In this document: piece after piece, positions 1 to 5,996 of the stretch
Layout: the number at the start of each line of letters is the position of its first letter
Numbering within the stretch: the stretch's first letter is position 1
Assembly (NCBI GenBank): GCA_964446745.1
Contig: CAYURR010000154.1
Span: 1 to 6,984, forward strand
Reading direction: 5' to 3'
DNA from: CAYURR01 sp964446745
GTDB lineage: Bacteria > Bacillota > Clostridia > Lachnospirales > WQUN01
DNA: 6,984 nt
Notes under the pieces: generated by a model
The model's database searches: none
The model's input: the letters and a program-made list of their open reading frames with translations, nothing else
What the model was told of the DNA's origin: nothing
Position numbers and translations under genes: made by a program

Positions 1-4
1 AAGC

Positions 5-469
5 TCAGTATTTCTGGTTAATGTATCCGTCTATCAAACTAATGCGTGTTTCTTCATAAAAAACACCCTCGCTACGAAGTTTGTTTAAGATCATTTGGCT
101 TGCGGAATGTAATATCATGTCATAACTCTTTATTAGAATCTCAAAGAGCTTTCCATTTAACTGTCTTGAACGTGTATGTATAAAATAGGCTTCTGTATCC
201 TGAAAATCCAATAATTTCAAGACGGCTAAGGTCGCGCGGTCCTTTTGCTCGTAGAGTTGATTATTCTTCTCGGATTTTGCCATTGCATTATAAAATTGGT
301 AATTAAATAATGCCTTTTCCACTGCATCCATATATTTAAACGGCTCTGTGCGTAACGACAGAACTGCGTCTAGGTTTCGTTCGAGGTATTCGGCCTTTGT
401 CATGTCACCCTTGATATACTGATCTATCAGGCTCTGACGGTATTTAAAATAACGTTTGATTTCATTCAT
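5..469 (-). CDS. Conserved hypothetical protein, possibly DUF6648-like
   Basis: A complete 154-residue reading frame with an ATG start and a TGA stop. The protein looks soluble and mostly helical, with no signal peptide or membrane segment. It is rich in aromatic and charged residues, for example FKYRQSLIDQY at the N-terminus, PFKYMDAVEKALFNYQFYN near residues 43-61, LLDFQDTEAYFIHTRS near 86-101 and SLIDGYINQKY at the C-terminus. This pattern resembles, from memory, a small uncharacterised family of Clostridia (DUF6648), but I cannot verify that. The ribosome binding site is weak, GGTGA about 5 bases before the ATG. The gene is divergent from the plus-strand gene starting at 539 and separate from the pilus operon. 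No function can be assigned. Confidence is high that it is a real gene and low on the family name. Confidence 0.8.
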   Translation of the reverse strand: MNEIKRYFKYRQSLIDQYIKGDMTKAEYLERNLDAVLSLRTEPFKYMDAVEKALFNYQFYNAMAKSEKNNQLYEQKDRATLAVLKLLDFQDTEAYFIHTRSRQLNGKLFEILIKSYDMILHSASQMILNKLRSEGVFYEETRISLIDGYINQKY

Positions 470-538
470 GCTATCACCATTTATTTCTTGTGGATATATA
501 CGCGCTTACTCTGTATAGTATAGGGAAGGAGGGGTACT
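470..538. promoter_or_regulatory. Divergent intergenic promoter region
   Basis: This 69-bp gap separates two divergent genes, so it must hold both 5' signals or share them. It is AT-rich, with TATATA at 495-500 and TATAGT at 514-519 on the plus strand; the same stretch reads TATACT on the minus strand. No -35 element with 16-18 bp spacing is convincing. A very strong Shine-Dalgarno, AAGGAGGGG at 526-534, lies 4 bases before the ATG at 539. The region is inferred to be regulatory from layout; the individual promoter boxes are weak calls. Confidence 0.4.
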
Positions 539-949
539 ATGAACGGAATTAACTATTTGGAGATATATAATGCCGCAATCGCTCCAAAACTCAAAAGGAT
601 CGATACTATGCTAAAGACCGGTGAAGGGACAATCAGCCCTGAGGATGCTGCCGATGCCCTGTATATCTCGGAAGCAGAGGTCTACGAGATCATGCGCGAG
701 AATGGGCTCGAATACATAGATAGGGCAGCTTTTTTGCTCATAATGAAAAACGGTACAAGCGGCTTGTGCGGGCTGTACCGAAGAGAAATGGAGCTCGGCT
801 CACCAGAGGTTTATACGAGCCGGGACATCGCTTACATATACAATTTAAATTTGGACGATATTAATGAAGCTTATGATAAGCTGAATATTCTATGTGCGGC
901 TACACCAGACATGCTACCGGACATCTTTGCTAATGTAGTCGTCTACTGA
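539..949 (+). CDS. Small protein with two helix-turn-helix-like segments
   Basis: A 136-residue protein with an ATG start behind an excellent ribosome binding site (AAGGAGGGG at 526-534). I do not recognise a named family. It is acidic and helical, without membrane segments or a signal peptide. Residues 31-55 (ISPEDAADALYISEAEVYEI and onward) have the spacing of a helix-turn-helix: an 'xxDAAxxLxISxxxVxxxM' pattern as in MerR or excisionase-like folds. Residues 92-116 (YTSRDIAYIYNLNLDDINEA and onward) repeat the pattern. Between them is a conserved-looking core, FLLIMKNGTSGLCGLYRRE, at 65-83. The gene is transcribed alone, with a hairpin starting 8 bases after its TGA, and converges on efp. 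A DNA-binding or regulatory role is only inference from the two segments. Confidence 0.8.
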   Translation: MNGINYLEIYNAAIAPKLKRIDTMLKTGEGTISPEDAADALYISEAEVYEIMRENGLEYIDRAAFLLIMKNGTSGLCGLYRREMELGSPEVYTSRDIAYIYNLNLDDINEAYDKLNILCAATPDMLPDIFANVVVY

Positions 950-956
950 ACCGAGG

Positions 957-989
957 ATGGTCGCATATTATTTTATGCGACCATTCTTT
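957..989 (+). terminator. Rho-independent-type terminator after the 539-949 gene
   Basis: ATGGTCGCAT at 957-966 pairs perfectly with ATGCGACCAT at 975-984. An extra A-T pair closes a 6-base loop, giving an 11-bp stem that starts 8 bases after the TGA of the plus-strand gene. The downstream tract TTCTTTG is only moderately T-rich. On the minus strand no T tract follows the stem, so it fits the plus gene best, but it could also halt transcripts arriving from efp. Confidence 0.7.
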
Positions 990-1015
990 GAATGCATGTC
1001 CGTACATCCGTTTGG

Positions 1016-1039
1016 AAACCTCGTTTACAGGTTTATTTT
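1016..1039 (+). terminator. Weak second hairpin with T-rich tail in the convergent gap
   Basis: AAACCT at 1016-1021 pairs with AGGTTT at 1029-1034 around a 7-base loop and is followed by ATTTT on the plus strand. The 6-bp stem is weak. It could be a backup terminator for the plus gene, which would keep its transcript out of efp. Read on the minus strand it lies a few bases after the efp stop codon but has no T tract there. Confidence 0.25.
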
Positions 1040-1042
1040 GTA

Positions 1043-1600
1043 TCAGACCCTACCGAGATATTCGCCTGTGCGTGTGTCAATCTTTACCACTTCGCCGATA
1101 TCAATAAACAGCGGTACATTGATCTGTGCGCCGGTCTCCACAGTTGCGGGTTTCGTAGCACCTGTAGCGGTATCCCCTTTGAAACCGGGTTCTGTCTGGG
1201 TTATAGCGAGTTCAACAAAGGTCGGGGGCTCTATACCAAATACCTTGCCGTTGTGGCTCAGTATTTTTACCATAACGTTTTCTTTAACGTATTTGAGTGC
1301 ATCGCCGACATCTTCGGTGTTTAACGCATGCTGCTCGAAATTCTCTGTGTCCATGAAATGATGCAGGTCGCCATCTGAATACAGGTACTGGTAATCCTTG
1401 CGATCGATATGAGCGCGACCCATCTTTTCCGTCGGTCTGAAGGTACGCTCGACAATGCCGCCGTTTACGAGATTCCTAAGCTTTGAGCGCACGAATGCGG
1501 CTCCCTTACCCGGCTTTACATGTTGGAAATCGATGATCACATATATATCATTGTCTAACTCAATCGTTACCCCGTTACGAAATTCACTTGCAGAAATCAT
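1043..1600 (-). CDS. efp: Translation elongation factor P
   Basis: EF-P binds the ribosome between the P and E sites and relieves stalling at consecutive prolines. The protein is 185 residues, the normal family length, with all three beta-barrel domains. The N-terminal KOW-like domain carries the loop VKPGKG (residues 28-33), where Lys32 is the usual tip residue that contacts the CCA end of P-site tRNA. The central OB-fold contains YQYLYSDGDLHHFMDTENFEQ (split by domain, residues about 70-90). The C-terminal OB domain carries the family signature KPATVETGAQINVPLFIDIG near residues 149-168. The start ATG follows AAAGGGG, which overlaps the ComFB stop codon. It is the last gene of the minus-strand run, and efp at the end of pilus or competence operons is a recurrent arrangement in Clostridia. 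No lysyl-modification gene is visible in the window, so the modification state is unknown. Confidence 0.97.
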   Translation of the reverse strand: MISASEFRNGVTIELDNDIYVIIDFQHVKPGKGAAFVRSKLRNLVNGGIVERTFRPTEKMGRAHIDRKDYQYLYSDGDLHHFMDTENFEQHALNTEDVGDALKYVKENVMVKILSHNGKVFGIEPPTFVELAITQTEPGFKGDTATGATKPATVETGAQINVPLFIDIGEVVKIDTRTGEYLGRV

Positions 1601-1615
1601 TTCTATACATCCCCT

Positions 1616-1900
1616 TTATTCTTCTTCTTGATCATGACGCGGATTCTTTCTGACAATACCTGCACCCTTTGCTATCGCGGTAATGATGTCCACGTCTGCT
1701 TGCTTGTGCAGCGCACTGATCTTTGTATATAACTGCCCTTTCCTCGTCACTACATATTTCGGTTTCAAATTGTTTAGCGCAATCGCCACGATGTCATGCT
1801 TGCATTTATCGCATGTGCAGCAATCCAACGCCTTCAATACCGAATCTACCATGTCGTTTACACAATCCTCCATGTAGTTCTTTAAATGTACGTCCGACAT
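1616..1900 (-). CDS. comFB: ComFB-family protein (late competence development)
   Basis: A 94-residue soluble protein matching the ComFB family. It has an N-terminal helix (residues 1-26, LKNYMEDCVNDMVDSVLKAL), a cysteine cluster C27 C28 x C30 x2 C33, then the diagnostic stretch HDIVAIALNNLKPKYVVT (35-52) and a C-terminal helix. The cysteines fit the zinc site reported for Bacillus ComFB. In B. subtilis comFB lies in the comF operon but is not needed for transformation; members from cyanobacteria and Bacillus have been reported to bind cyclic di-nucleotides (c-di-GMP, c-di-AMP). The start is well supported: GGGAGGAGG at 1909-1917 lies 8 bases before the ATG. It sits between a GspH-like prepilin gene and efp, consistent with a role in regulating pili or DNA uptake, but that role is inferred. 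Confidence 0.9.
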   Translation of the reverse strand: MSDVHLKNYMEDCVNDMVDSVLKALDCCTCDKCKHDIVAIALNNLKPKYVVTRKGQLYTKISALHKQADVDIITAIAKGAGIVRKNPRHDQEEE

Positions 1901-1908
1901 TCGTCAAA

Positions 1909-1917
1909 CCTCCTCCC
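1909..1917 (-). promoter_or_regulatory. Strong ribosome binding site of comFB
   Basis: The minus strand reads GGGAGGAGG followed by 8 bases and then the comFB ATG. It is among the strongest Shine-Dalgarno sequences in the operon. The 41-base gap behind the prepilin stop is the largest inside the operon, so comFB can be translated independently of the pilin genes. No separate promoter was seen in the gap. Confidence 0.75.
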
Positions 1918-1941
1918 GATATTCTATGAAAATGCGTCGCC

Positions 1942-2400
1942 TTATTTCTTCTTGATTGCGCTTTTTATATTTACGCGCCCTGTGACAGGCACTATCGTGA
2001 CCTCTTGCATATACTTGTCATTTTCCATTGTCAATGTTGCGCCTGTGCTCACCGTGCCTCTTGGGCTGTAATCGATATTGAGCGTGTTTATGGTAAAGCT
2101 GTGGCCCTTTGGCAACGGATAAGTCTTGATTATATTTAATGTACCCATTTCATTTATTAGCTTTAGCGTATATCGGTTGCCGGTAGGATCGAATGTAATA
2201 CGGTATTTTTTGCCCTCTATAACAGCCTTTCGTGCGGTCTGCCGGATGTCGGATGCTATCTTCGAGGTTTGGGCCTCCAAGCGGCGCTTGCTCACATCGG
2301 AAAAGGATATCAAAGTGATACTGCCAATCATTCCGAACACAGCGAGTATAATCACAAGCTCCGCCATTGTAAAACCTGAACGCATTTTCATTATACCCAT
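1942..2400 (-). CDS. GspH-like minor prepilin
   Basis: A prepilin with a class III signal MGIMKMRSG|FTMAELVIIL: a short basic leader, Gly at -1, Phe at +1 and Glu at +5, followed by a hydrophobic helix to about residue 31. The mature part (SKRRLEAQTSKIASDIRQTA, then GKKYRITFDPTGNRYTL) matches the GspH/FimT style of minor pilin, with an amphipathic helix followed by beta strands. It ends in Lys-Lys-Lys. The frame is open to a TTG at 2418 that overlaps the upstream TGA by 4 bases. I prefer the ATG at 2400 because AAGGA lies 8 bases before it, whereas the TTG has only AAAGG one base away. GspH-like subunits normally join the pilus-tip initiation complex. Family assignment is solid at the level of prepilin; the subclass is by mature-domain style and length. 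Confidence 0.88.
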   Translation of the reverse strand: MGIMKMRSGFTMAELVIILAVFGMIGSITLISFSDVSKRRLEAQTSKIASDIRQTARKAVIEGKKYRITFDPTGNRYTLKLINEMGTLNIIKTYPLPKGHSFTINTLNIDYSPRGTVSTGATLTMENDKYMQEVTIVPVTGRVNIKSAIKKK

Positions 2401-2414
2401 TCCAACATTCCTTA

Positions 2415-2918
2415 TCAAGCCTTTGTTTTAAGGTATGCCTTGATTACCTGGCTTTCAATGCCCCGTTTTAGCTTCACGGTCCATTCGTCACGAATTGAGA
2501 TGGGTTTGACGAGTATAGTCATCACACCGGCCCTATTTCCGCACCAAACGTCCGTGAAAACTTGATCACCGATAAATACCGTATTTGTTTTATCTGAGCC
2601 CATGGCCCTCATCGCGCGTTTTACAGCTGCGGTAGAGGGTTTTCTTGCATTTGAAATACCGTGGATGTTTAGCGGACGGTTAAAGATATCGATACGCGCC
2701 TGCCTATTGTTCGAAACGAGGCAGAGTGAAAATCCTTTCTTTTTGAGCATAGCAAACATATCACTGATTTCTACAGGCGGGTCGGGAATGTCAAACGGTG
2801 CGAGGGTATTATCAACATCAAAGATCAATGCATTGCGGCCTTGTGTAAGCAACGAATCGAATGGGATGTCGTAAACCGAATTTACATATAGGTCAGGATA
2901 AAAGCGATCCAATAGCAA
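2415..2918 (-). CDS. yqeG: YqeG-family HAD-IIIA phosphatase
   Basis: A 167-residue HAD superfamily phosphatase of the YqeG/Gep4 group. Mitochondrial Gep4 is a phosphatidylglycerophosphate phosphatase, so a lipid phosphate substrate is plausible but not shown. The family opening FYPDLYVNSVYDI is at residues 6-18. HAD motif I is FDVDNTL with Asp34 and Asp36, motif II is VSNN (68-71), the motif III lysine is in ARKPS (Lys93), and motif IV is GDQVFTD (117-123, Asp118 and Asp123). All catalytic residues are present. I set the start at TTG 2918: AAAGGAG (2927-2933) lies 8 bases upstream, and YqeG proteins normally begin right before the F-x-P-D motif. An ATG at 2951 in the same frame would add 11 residues unlike the family and overlap the upstream gene by 17 bases. 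It is embedded between two prepilin genes. Confidence 0.92.
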   Translation of the reverse strand: MLLDRFYPDLYVNSVYDIPFDSLLTQGRNALIFDVDNTLAPFDIPDPPVEISDMFAMLKKKGFSLCLVSNNRQARIDIFNRPLNIHGISNARKPSTAAVKRAMRAMGSDKTNTVFIGDQVFTDVWCGNRAGVMTILVKPISIRDEWTVKLKRGIESQVIKAYLKTKA

Positions 2919-2926
2919 ATTACCAT

Positions 2927-2933
2927 CTCCTTT
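2927..2933 (-). promoter_or_regulatory. Ribosome binding site deciding the yqeG start
   Basis: AAAGGAG on the minus strand begins two bases after the stop codon of the PilX-like gene and lies 8 bases before TTG 2918. It sits inside the reading frame if the ATG at 2951 is used, which argues for the TTG start. Confidence 0.65.
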
Positions 2934-2934
2934 A

Positions 2935-4044
2935 TTAGCGCACGTGAGCATTCGAAAGTGTCAGAAATGCGTCGGTGCTTTTTATATACAGATTAGTATC
3001 AGACGAAAGTTGAGCGTGTTTAAGTACAGTGCTAATATCATCGGAGGCCATACCCGGGTCACCGAAATTTGTTATACCGAGAAAGTCTAATATCCTGTGA
3101 TGTAGTTGCAAATTTGCAAATTCAATATCAAAGATCAAGTCGGGGTTATACTCTGCATAGGACAAGCGGTTATTTTCTATATCCGAGGAGGAAATCACAA
3201 CCCCTTTTATAACGGTATCTACAATATCAACAGGCCCATCAGAATATATCACAGCGCTTAAAACTGTTGCGTCATCTCCCAATATGGTAAGGCTACCACC
3301 GGTATTAATAATAACAACGGGCCCGTCTATGAAACCCTGAGGGTTGATGATTGTGTTACCGGTGGAGATGTAAACAGGATCAGTAGTAGTCACAGAACCG
3401 GAGATATCAACGGGTGAGATTACACCGACATTGGGGTTTGATACACTTGAAAAGTGCGGCGGTATCGTTCCCCACCTGTATCGCGGCAACAGCTCGATAG
3501 CCGCATCGCTCTGTAGAGAAAGAGTGGCATCAAGCTTCAGATTTGCGCCGGTATCCGTATTCTTTACATCGGTAACAATGCCCGTACCACCCGAGGCTAA
3601 GACGCCGGGGATCACCAATGACGAAGTAACACTATATCTATACATCGACTTTATCTCCATGGACACATTGATCGGTCGTTTAGCAGAGAGGGTATCGGTA
3701 ATCGCACTGTTGAAAATTTCCTTCGCAAGCGAAGGCTTTAGATAAAAACCGTAGCCGTCATAGATAATATGTGCATACGATCCGGCTGTCTTGTTATTGA
3801 CTTGCTCGGTAATGCGACGGTTGAGATCGCGTATGTTACCATACAAAAGCATATTTACCTGCCCACATAGCTCCTCGGAGCCAGAGAGCGCCGCCTCGTA
3901 CAGTAAAATGTTATCTCTGTGCAGGGCGGTTATGGCGGATTGATTTGAGGAGGCGTAGAGCATCACGCCGACGATCAGCGACAGGACAGACAATATTATC
4001 GCTACATAGATATATGCAGAGCCCGATTTGTTTAAAGCGCGCAT
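2935..4044 (-). CDS. PilX/GspK-like pilus protein with beta-helix-like domain
   Basis: A 369-residue protein with a prepilin-like N-terminus, MRALNKSG|SAYIYVAII, and a hydrophobic helix to about residue 31. The position equivalent to Glu+5 is Tyr, and loss of Glu+5 is known in GspK/PilX-type tip subunits. Residues 35-80 form a polar helical region. Residues about 205-290 show short repeating strands with Gly and Asp turns (VYISTGNTIINPQGFIDGPV, then VVIINTGGSLTILGDDATVL, then AVIYSDGPVDIVDTVIKGVV), suggesting a parallel beta-helix as in bactofilin or 'polymer-forming' domains. No adhesion or cysteine motifs are obvious. The ATG overlaps the previous gene by 13 bases and has no clear ribosome binding site, suggesting translational coupling. 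Clostridia pilus operons often contain a large PilX-like subunit at this place. It is probably a surface-exposed minor pilin; the cleavage site and fold are inference. Confidence 0.82.
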   Translation of the reverse strand: MRALNKSGSAYIYVAIILSVLSLIVGVMLYASSNQSAITALHRDNILLYEAALSGSEELCGQVNMLLYGNIRDLNRRITEQVNNKTAGSYAHIIYDGYGFYLKPSLAKEIFNSAITDTLSAKRPINVSMEIKSMYRYSVTSSLVIPGVLASGGTGIVTDVKNTDTGANLKLDATLSLQSDAAIELLPRYRWGTIPPHFSSVSNPNVGVISPVDISGSVTTTDPVYISTGNTIINPQGFIDGPVVIINTGGSLTILGDDATVLSAVIYSDGPVDIVDTVIKGVVISSSDIENNRLSYAEYNPDLIFDIEFANLQLHHRILDFLGITNFGDPGMASDDISTVLKHAQLSSDTNLYIKSTDAFLTLSNAHVR

Positions 4045-4724
4045 AAGCCGTATCGTAATAGTTTTCGCTCCCTGTCAAAGATATATGCGGTCAGAATCTT
4101 CCGATCCGGGTTTAAATCATCGGGCACGGGCGTTTTGAACCGAAACACAGTCGAACCCGCGAGGCCCTTGACGAATTTGATATCTACATCCTCGTCACCG
4201 GAATAGAAAACCAGCACGGTCACGGGACCTGTAGAGGCAGATATTGTGAGCAACGCCTCGGGTGGAATATCCATATCCAATACCACCGTAACGACTGTAA
4301 GCGAATCGATATGCAGTCTACTCCTGTCAGCAAGCTCGCTATATTTGACCTTTAACACATCCGCATTACTCAGCAGGCCTATAGTTGTGGGCATAGAAAG
4401 TGTGTTGACGGAGGATGCAGGGCATTCGAGGTTATCGGCAGTCTGAAAGCCCTGCTCTCCATTATTATCAATGATGCGTATAGCGTAGAGGTATTCGTCT
4501 GACAATCTATTGAATAGTGTCACATCGTCCAAGTTTCCTGACAAAACAGCGTACTTAGCTTGGTTGATAAGCTGAGTCAGCTGCAAATCAGCCTTGTACA
4601 TCCGATACGAGGCTGAACCGCTGCGGACGGAAAGACTCACACCATGTATAAGTGGCAGCGATAGCAATAGCAAAATCAATAGTGCTATTAAGACCTCTAT
4701 TAACGAGAAACCCTTCTCATCCAC
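4032..4724 (-). CDS. PilV/GspI-like minor prepilin
   Basis: A 230-residue prepilin. Its very short leader MDEKG is followed by the textbook site G|FSLIEVLIALLILLLLS, with Phe at +1 and Glu at +5. The mature domain is large for a minor pilin, with beta-rich stretches such as DSLTVVTVVLDMD and GPVTVLVFYSG and no paired cysteines beyond those near ECPASS and GLCAL. I choose the GTG at 4724, one base after the upstream TAG, because GGGAGGG at 4734-4740 lies 9 bases before it. A TTG at 4733 in frame adds three residues but leaves the ribosome binding site touching the start codon. GspI/PilV subunits form part of the tip complex with GspJ and GspK, whose likely counterparts are in this operon. Confidence 0.88.
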   Translation of the reverse strand: MDEKGFSLIEVLIALLILLLLSLPLIHGVSLSVRSGSASYRMYKADLQLTQLINQAKYAVLSGNLDDVTLFNRLSDEYLYAIRIIDNNGEQGFQTADNLECPASSVNTLSMPTTIGLLSNADVLKVKYSELADRSRLHIDSLTVVTVVLDMDIPPEALLTISASTGPVTVLVFYSGDEDVDIKFVKGLAGSTVFRFKTPVPDDLNPDRKILTAYIFDRERKLLRYGLCAL

Positions 4725-4725
4725 C

Positions 4726-5253
4726 CTATTCAACCCTCCCGTAAACGGAGAATACCATCCTCATTTGTATCACGGACGCCTCCTCAATCATTTGAACATT
4801 GTCGATCAAAATGGCGGGATCGTCCTCGATCAGCTTTACAAACGCTGTCATATCCCCGACTGAGCCGTGGCATTCAAATAATGCGACGACCTTTTTTAAT
4901 GCAGTGCCGTCGGCATCGACATCCGTTATCTCTAGGGTCGAGAGTTTATTCATAGACATACCAAGGCCGTCCGCAAGCTGTTTTACATTTGATAGTGTCG
5001 CGGGTAGCATGTTTACATGCGGTAGGGTTGCGTTCAATAATGTTAAATATCTCAACAGCTCCTCGAGTTCGGAGGCGTTGGTCTCCATGCTTGAAAGATC
5101 GTCATACGCCGATCGCTGAAGACGCAAGGCCGTATTGAAATGGGTGTAAGCGATGTATGTATCGGTTATTATGGCTTTTATGGGTATAACTAACAGTACG
5201 GCTGCGACCGTGTTAATAACAACGAAGAACAATAGCAGCAATTTCGGTTTCAT
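4726..5253 (-). CDS. PilO-like bitopic pilus alignment protein
   Basis: A 175-residue protein with a 4-residue cytoplasmic tail (MKPK), one membrane helix at about residues 5-25, a probable coiled coil at about 36-72 (LRLQRSAYDDLSSMETNASE and onward), and a C-terminal alpha/beta domain (about 85-175). This is the layout of PilO/GspM-type inner-membrane alignment proteins. The C-terminal part has the strand-helix-strand order of the PilO ferredoxin-like fold: KKVVALFECHG, DMTAFVKLIED, ILIDNVQMIEE, RMVFSVYGRVE. Its ATG overlaps the stop of the PilM-like gene (ATGA), so the two are co-translated. Normally PilN lies between PilM and PilO and binds PilM through an INLLP-like cytoplasmic motif; neither that gene nor that motif is present here. 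Similarity is by architecture, not by a diagnostic motif. Confidence 0.7.
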   Translation of the reverse strand: MKPKLLLLFFVVINTVAAVLLVIPIKAIITDTYIAYTHFNTALRLQRSAYDDLSSMETNASELEELLRYLTLLNATLPHVNMLPATLSNVKQLADGLGMSMNKLSTLEITDVDADGTALKKVVALFECHGSVGDMTAFVKLIEDDPAILIDNVQMIEEASVIQMRMVFSVYGRVE

Positions 5254-5996
5254 AATGCCATCCTCGGTGCCTCATAAACCGTAATGCCAAAGCTCTGCAG
5301 GCTCGTGACCAGTTCCGTTTCGCCCATATCGCAGTATGCGGGATATTTGGTAAATGCATTATTTGCAGCAAAGAATCTGTCCAACAAGACGCTAAATTCA
5401 GTCGAACGGCGAATCGTTTGTAAGCAGCATAGCCGAGAGTCTTCAAAACCAATGAACCTGAAGCAATCGCGATACGATAAAATAACCAGATAGCTTTCAT
5501 GACTGTAAGGCTTTGAGCGGAGGAGTAAGGCTTCGAAGGGGGTTATGGATGTGACAGGAAGGTTTTTATATGCGGAAAAGATATCTGTCAGGCGTTTGGG
5601 TAGGGATATGGGCACCGCGCAGAACAATGTATCAGCGGTTAGCTTGCTTAGGGCTATGACATCATGACCGATTACATAATCTGGGCTCCTGTCGCCAAAG
5701 ACCTCTTCATACATGGCTTCAATGTCTATATCAGGACGCAGCGGGTGTCTGATCAAGACCTCAGAGCGCTCGAAGCAGCATAGACTCGTACCGATGTATA
5801 TGCTCACAAAACGGGGCTTACAGCGTTTGATGATATCACGTAGCTCCGGGGTATCGGTTTGCACGCCACAGCTAAACAGATCAAATGCTTTCAGTGAAAG
5901 CAAGGCCAATATCTCCGGAGACTGGCCAGGTTTTCGATGTAGGCATGTAAATGTAGCAGCATTGTCTGTGATCTCGGCAATCAGCTCTCGTTTCAT
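5250..5996 (-). CDS. Short, divergent PilM-like (actin-fold) protein
   Basis: A 248-residue cytoplasmic protein placed where PilM is expected: after prepilin genes and directly before the PilO-like gene, which it overlaps by 4 bases. The similarity to PilM/GspL actin-like proteins is in pattern. An N-terminal strand pair (ELIAEITDNAATFTCLH) is followed by a middle segment (VIALSKLTADTLFCAVPISL, then PKRLTDIF, then LPVTSITPFEALLLR at 146-160) that resembles the PilM 'VAAPK...Gl.p..ve.ealal.r' block. A second strand pair follows (SYLVILSYRDCFRFIGFEDS). PilM proteins are usually near 350 residues, so this one is about 100 shorter. The glycine-rich phosphate loops (DIGSS and DIG.SST types) are not visible in either strand pair. 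It contains ten cysteines, an unusual number for a cytosolic protein. The start is certain: AAGGAGGT lies 6 bases before the ATG, inside the end of the previous gene. The PilM assignment is inferred. Confidence 0.62.
   Translation of the reverse strand: MKRELIAEITDNAATFTCLHRKPGQSPEILALLSLKAFDLFSCGVQTDTPELRDIIKRCKPRFVSIYIGTSLCCFERSEVLIRHPLRPDIDIEAMYEEVFGDRSPDYVIGHDVIALSKLTADTLFCAVPISLPKRLTDIFSAYKNLPVTSITPFEALLLRSKPYSHESYLVILSYRDCFRFIGFEDSRLCCLQTIRRSTEFSVLLDRFFAANNAFTKYPAYCDMGETELVTSLQSFGITVYEAPRMAL

Noticed and set aside
993..1009. Small palindromic pieces (GCATG, ATGT...ACAT) in the convergent gap
   Set aside because: The stems are only 4-5 bp and are expected by chance; the 957-984 hairpin explains the gap better.
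957..1361. Plus-strand open frame of 134 codons (and a second one at 992-1324)
   Set aside because: It lies antisense over efp, starts inside the terminator hairpin, has no ribosome binding site, and its translation has no family character.
1043..4724. Functional link between EF-P and the pilins through polyproline stalling
   Set aside because: The pilus proteins contain only isolated PP pairs (for example IPPHF and IPPEA), not runs of three or more prolines, so there is no sequence support for special EF-P dependence.
5213..5500. Minus-strand open frame of 95 codons
   Set aside because: It overlaps the PilM-like gene in another frame. The PilM-like gene has a strong ribosome binding site and stop/start overlaps on both sides, while this frame has neither.
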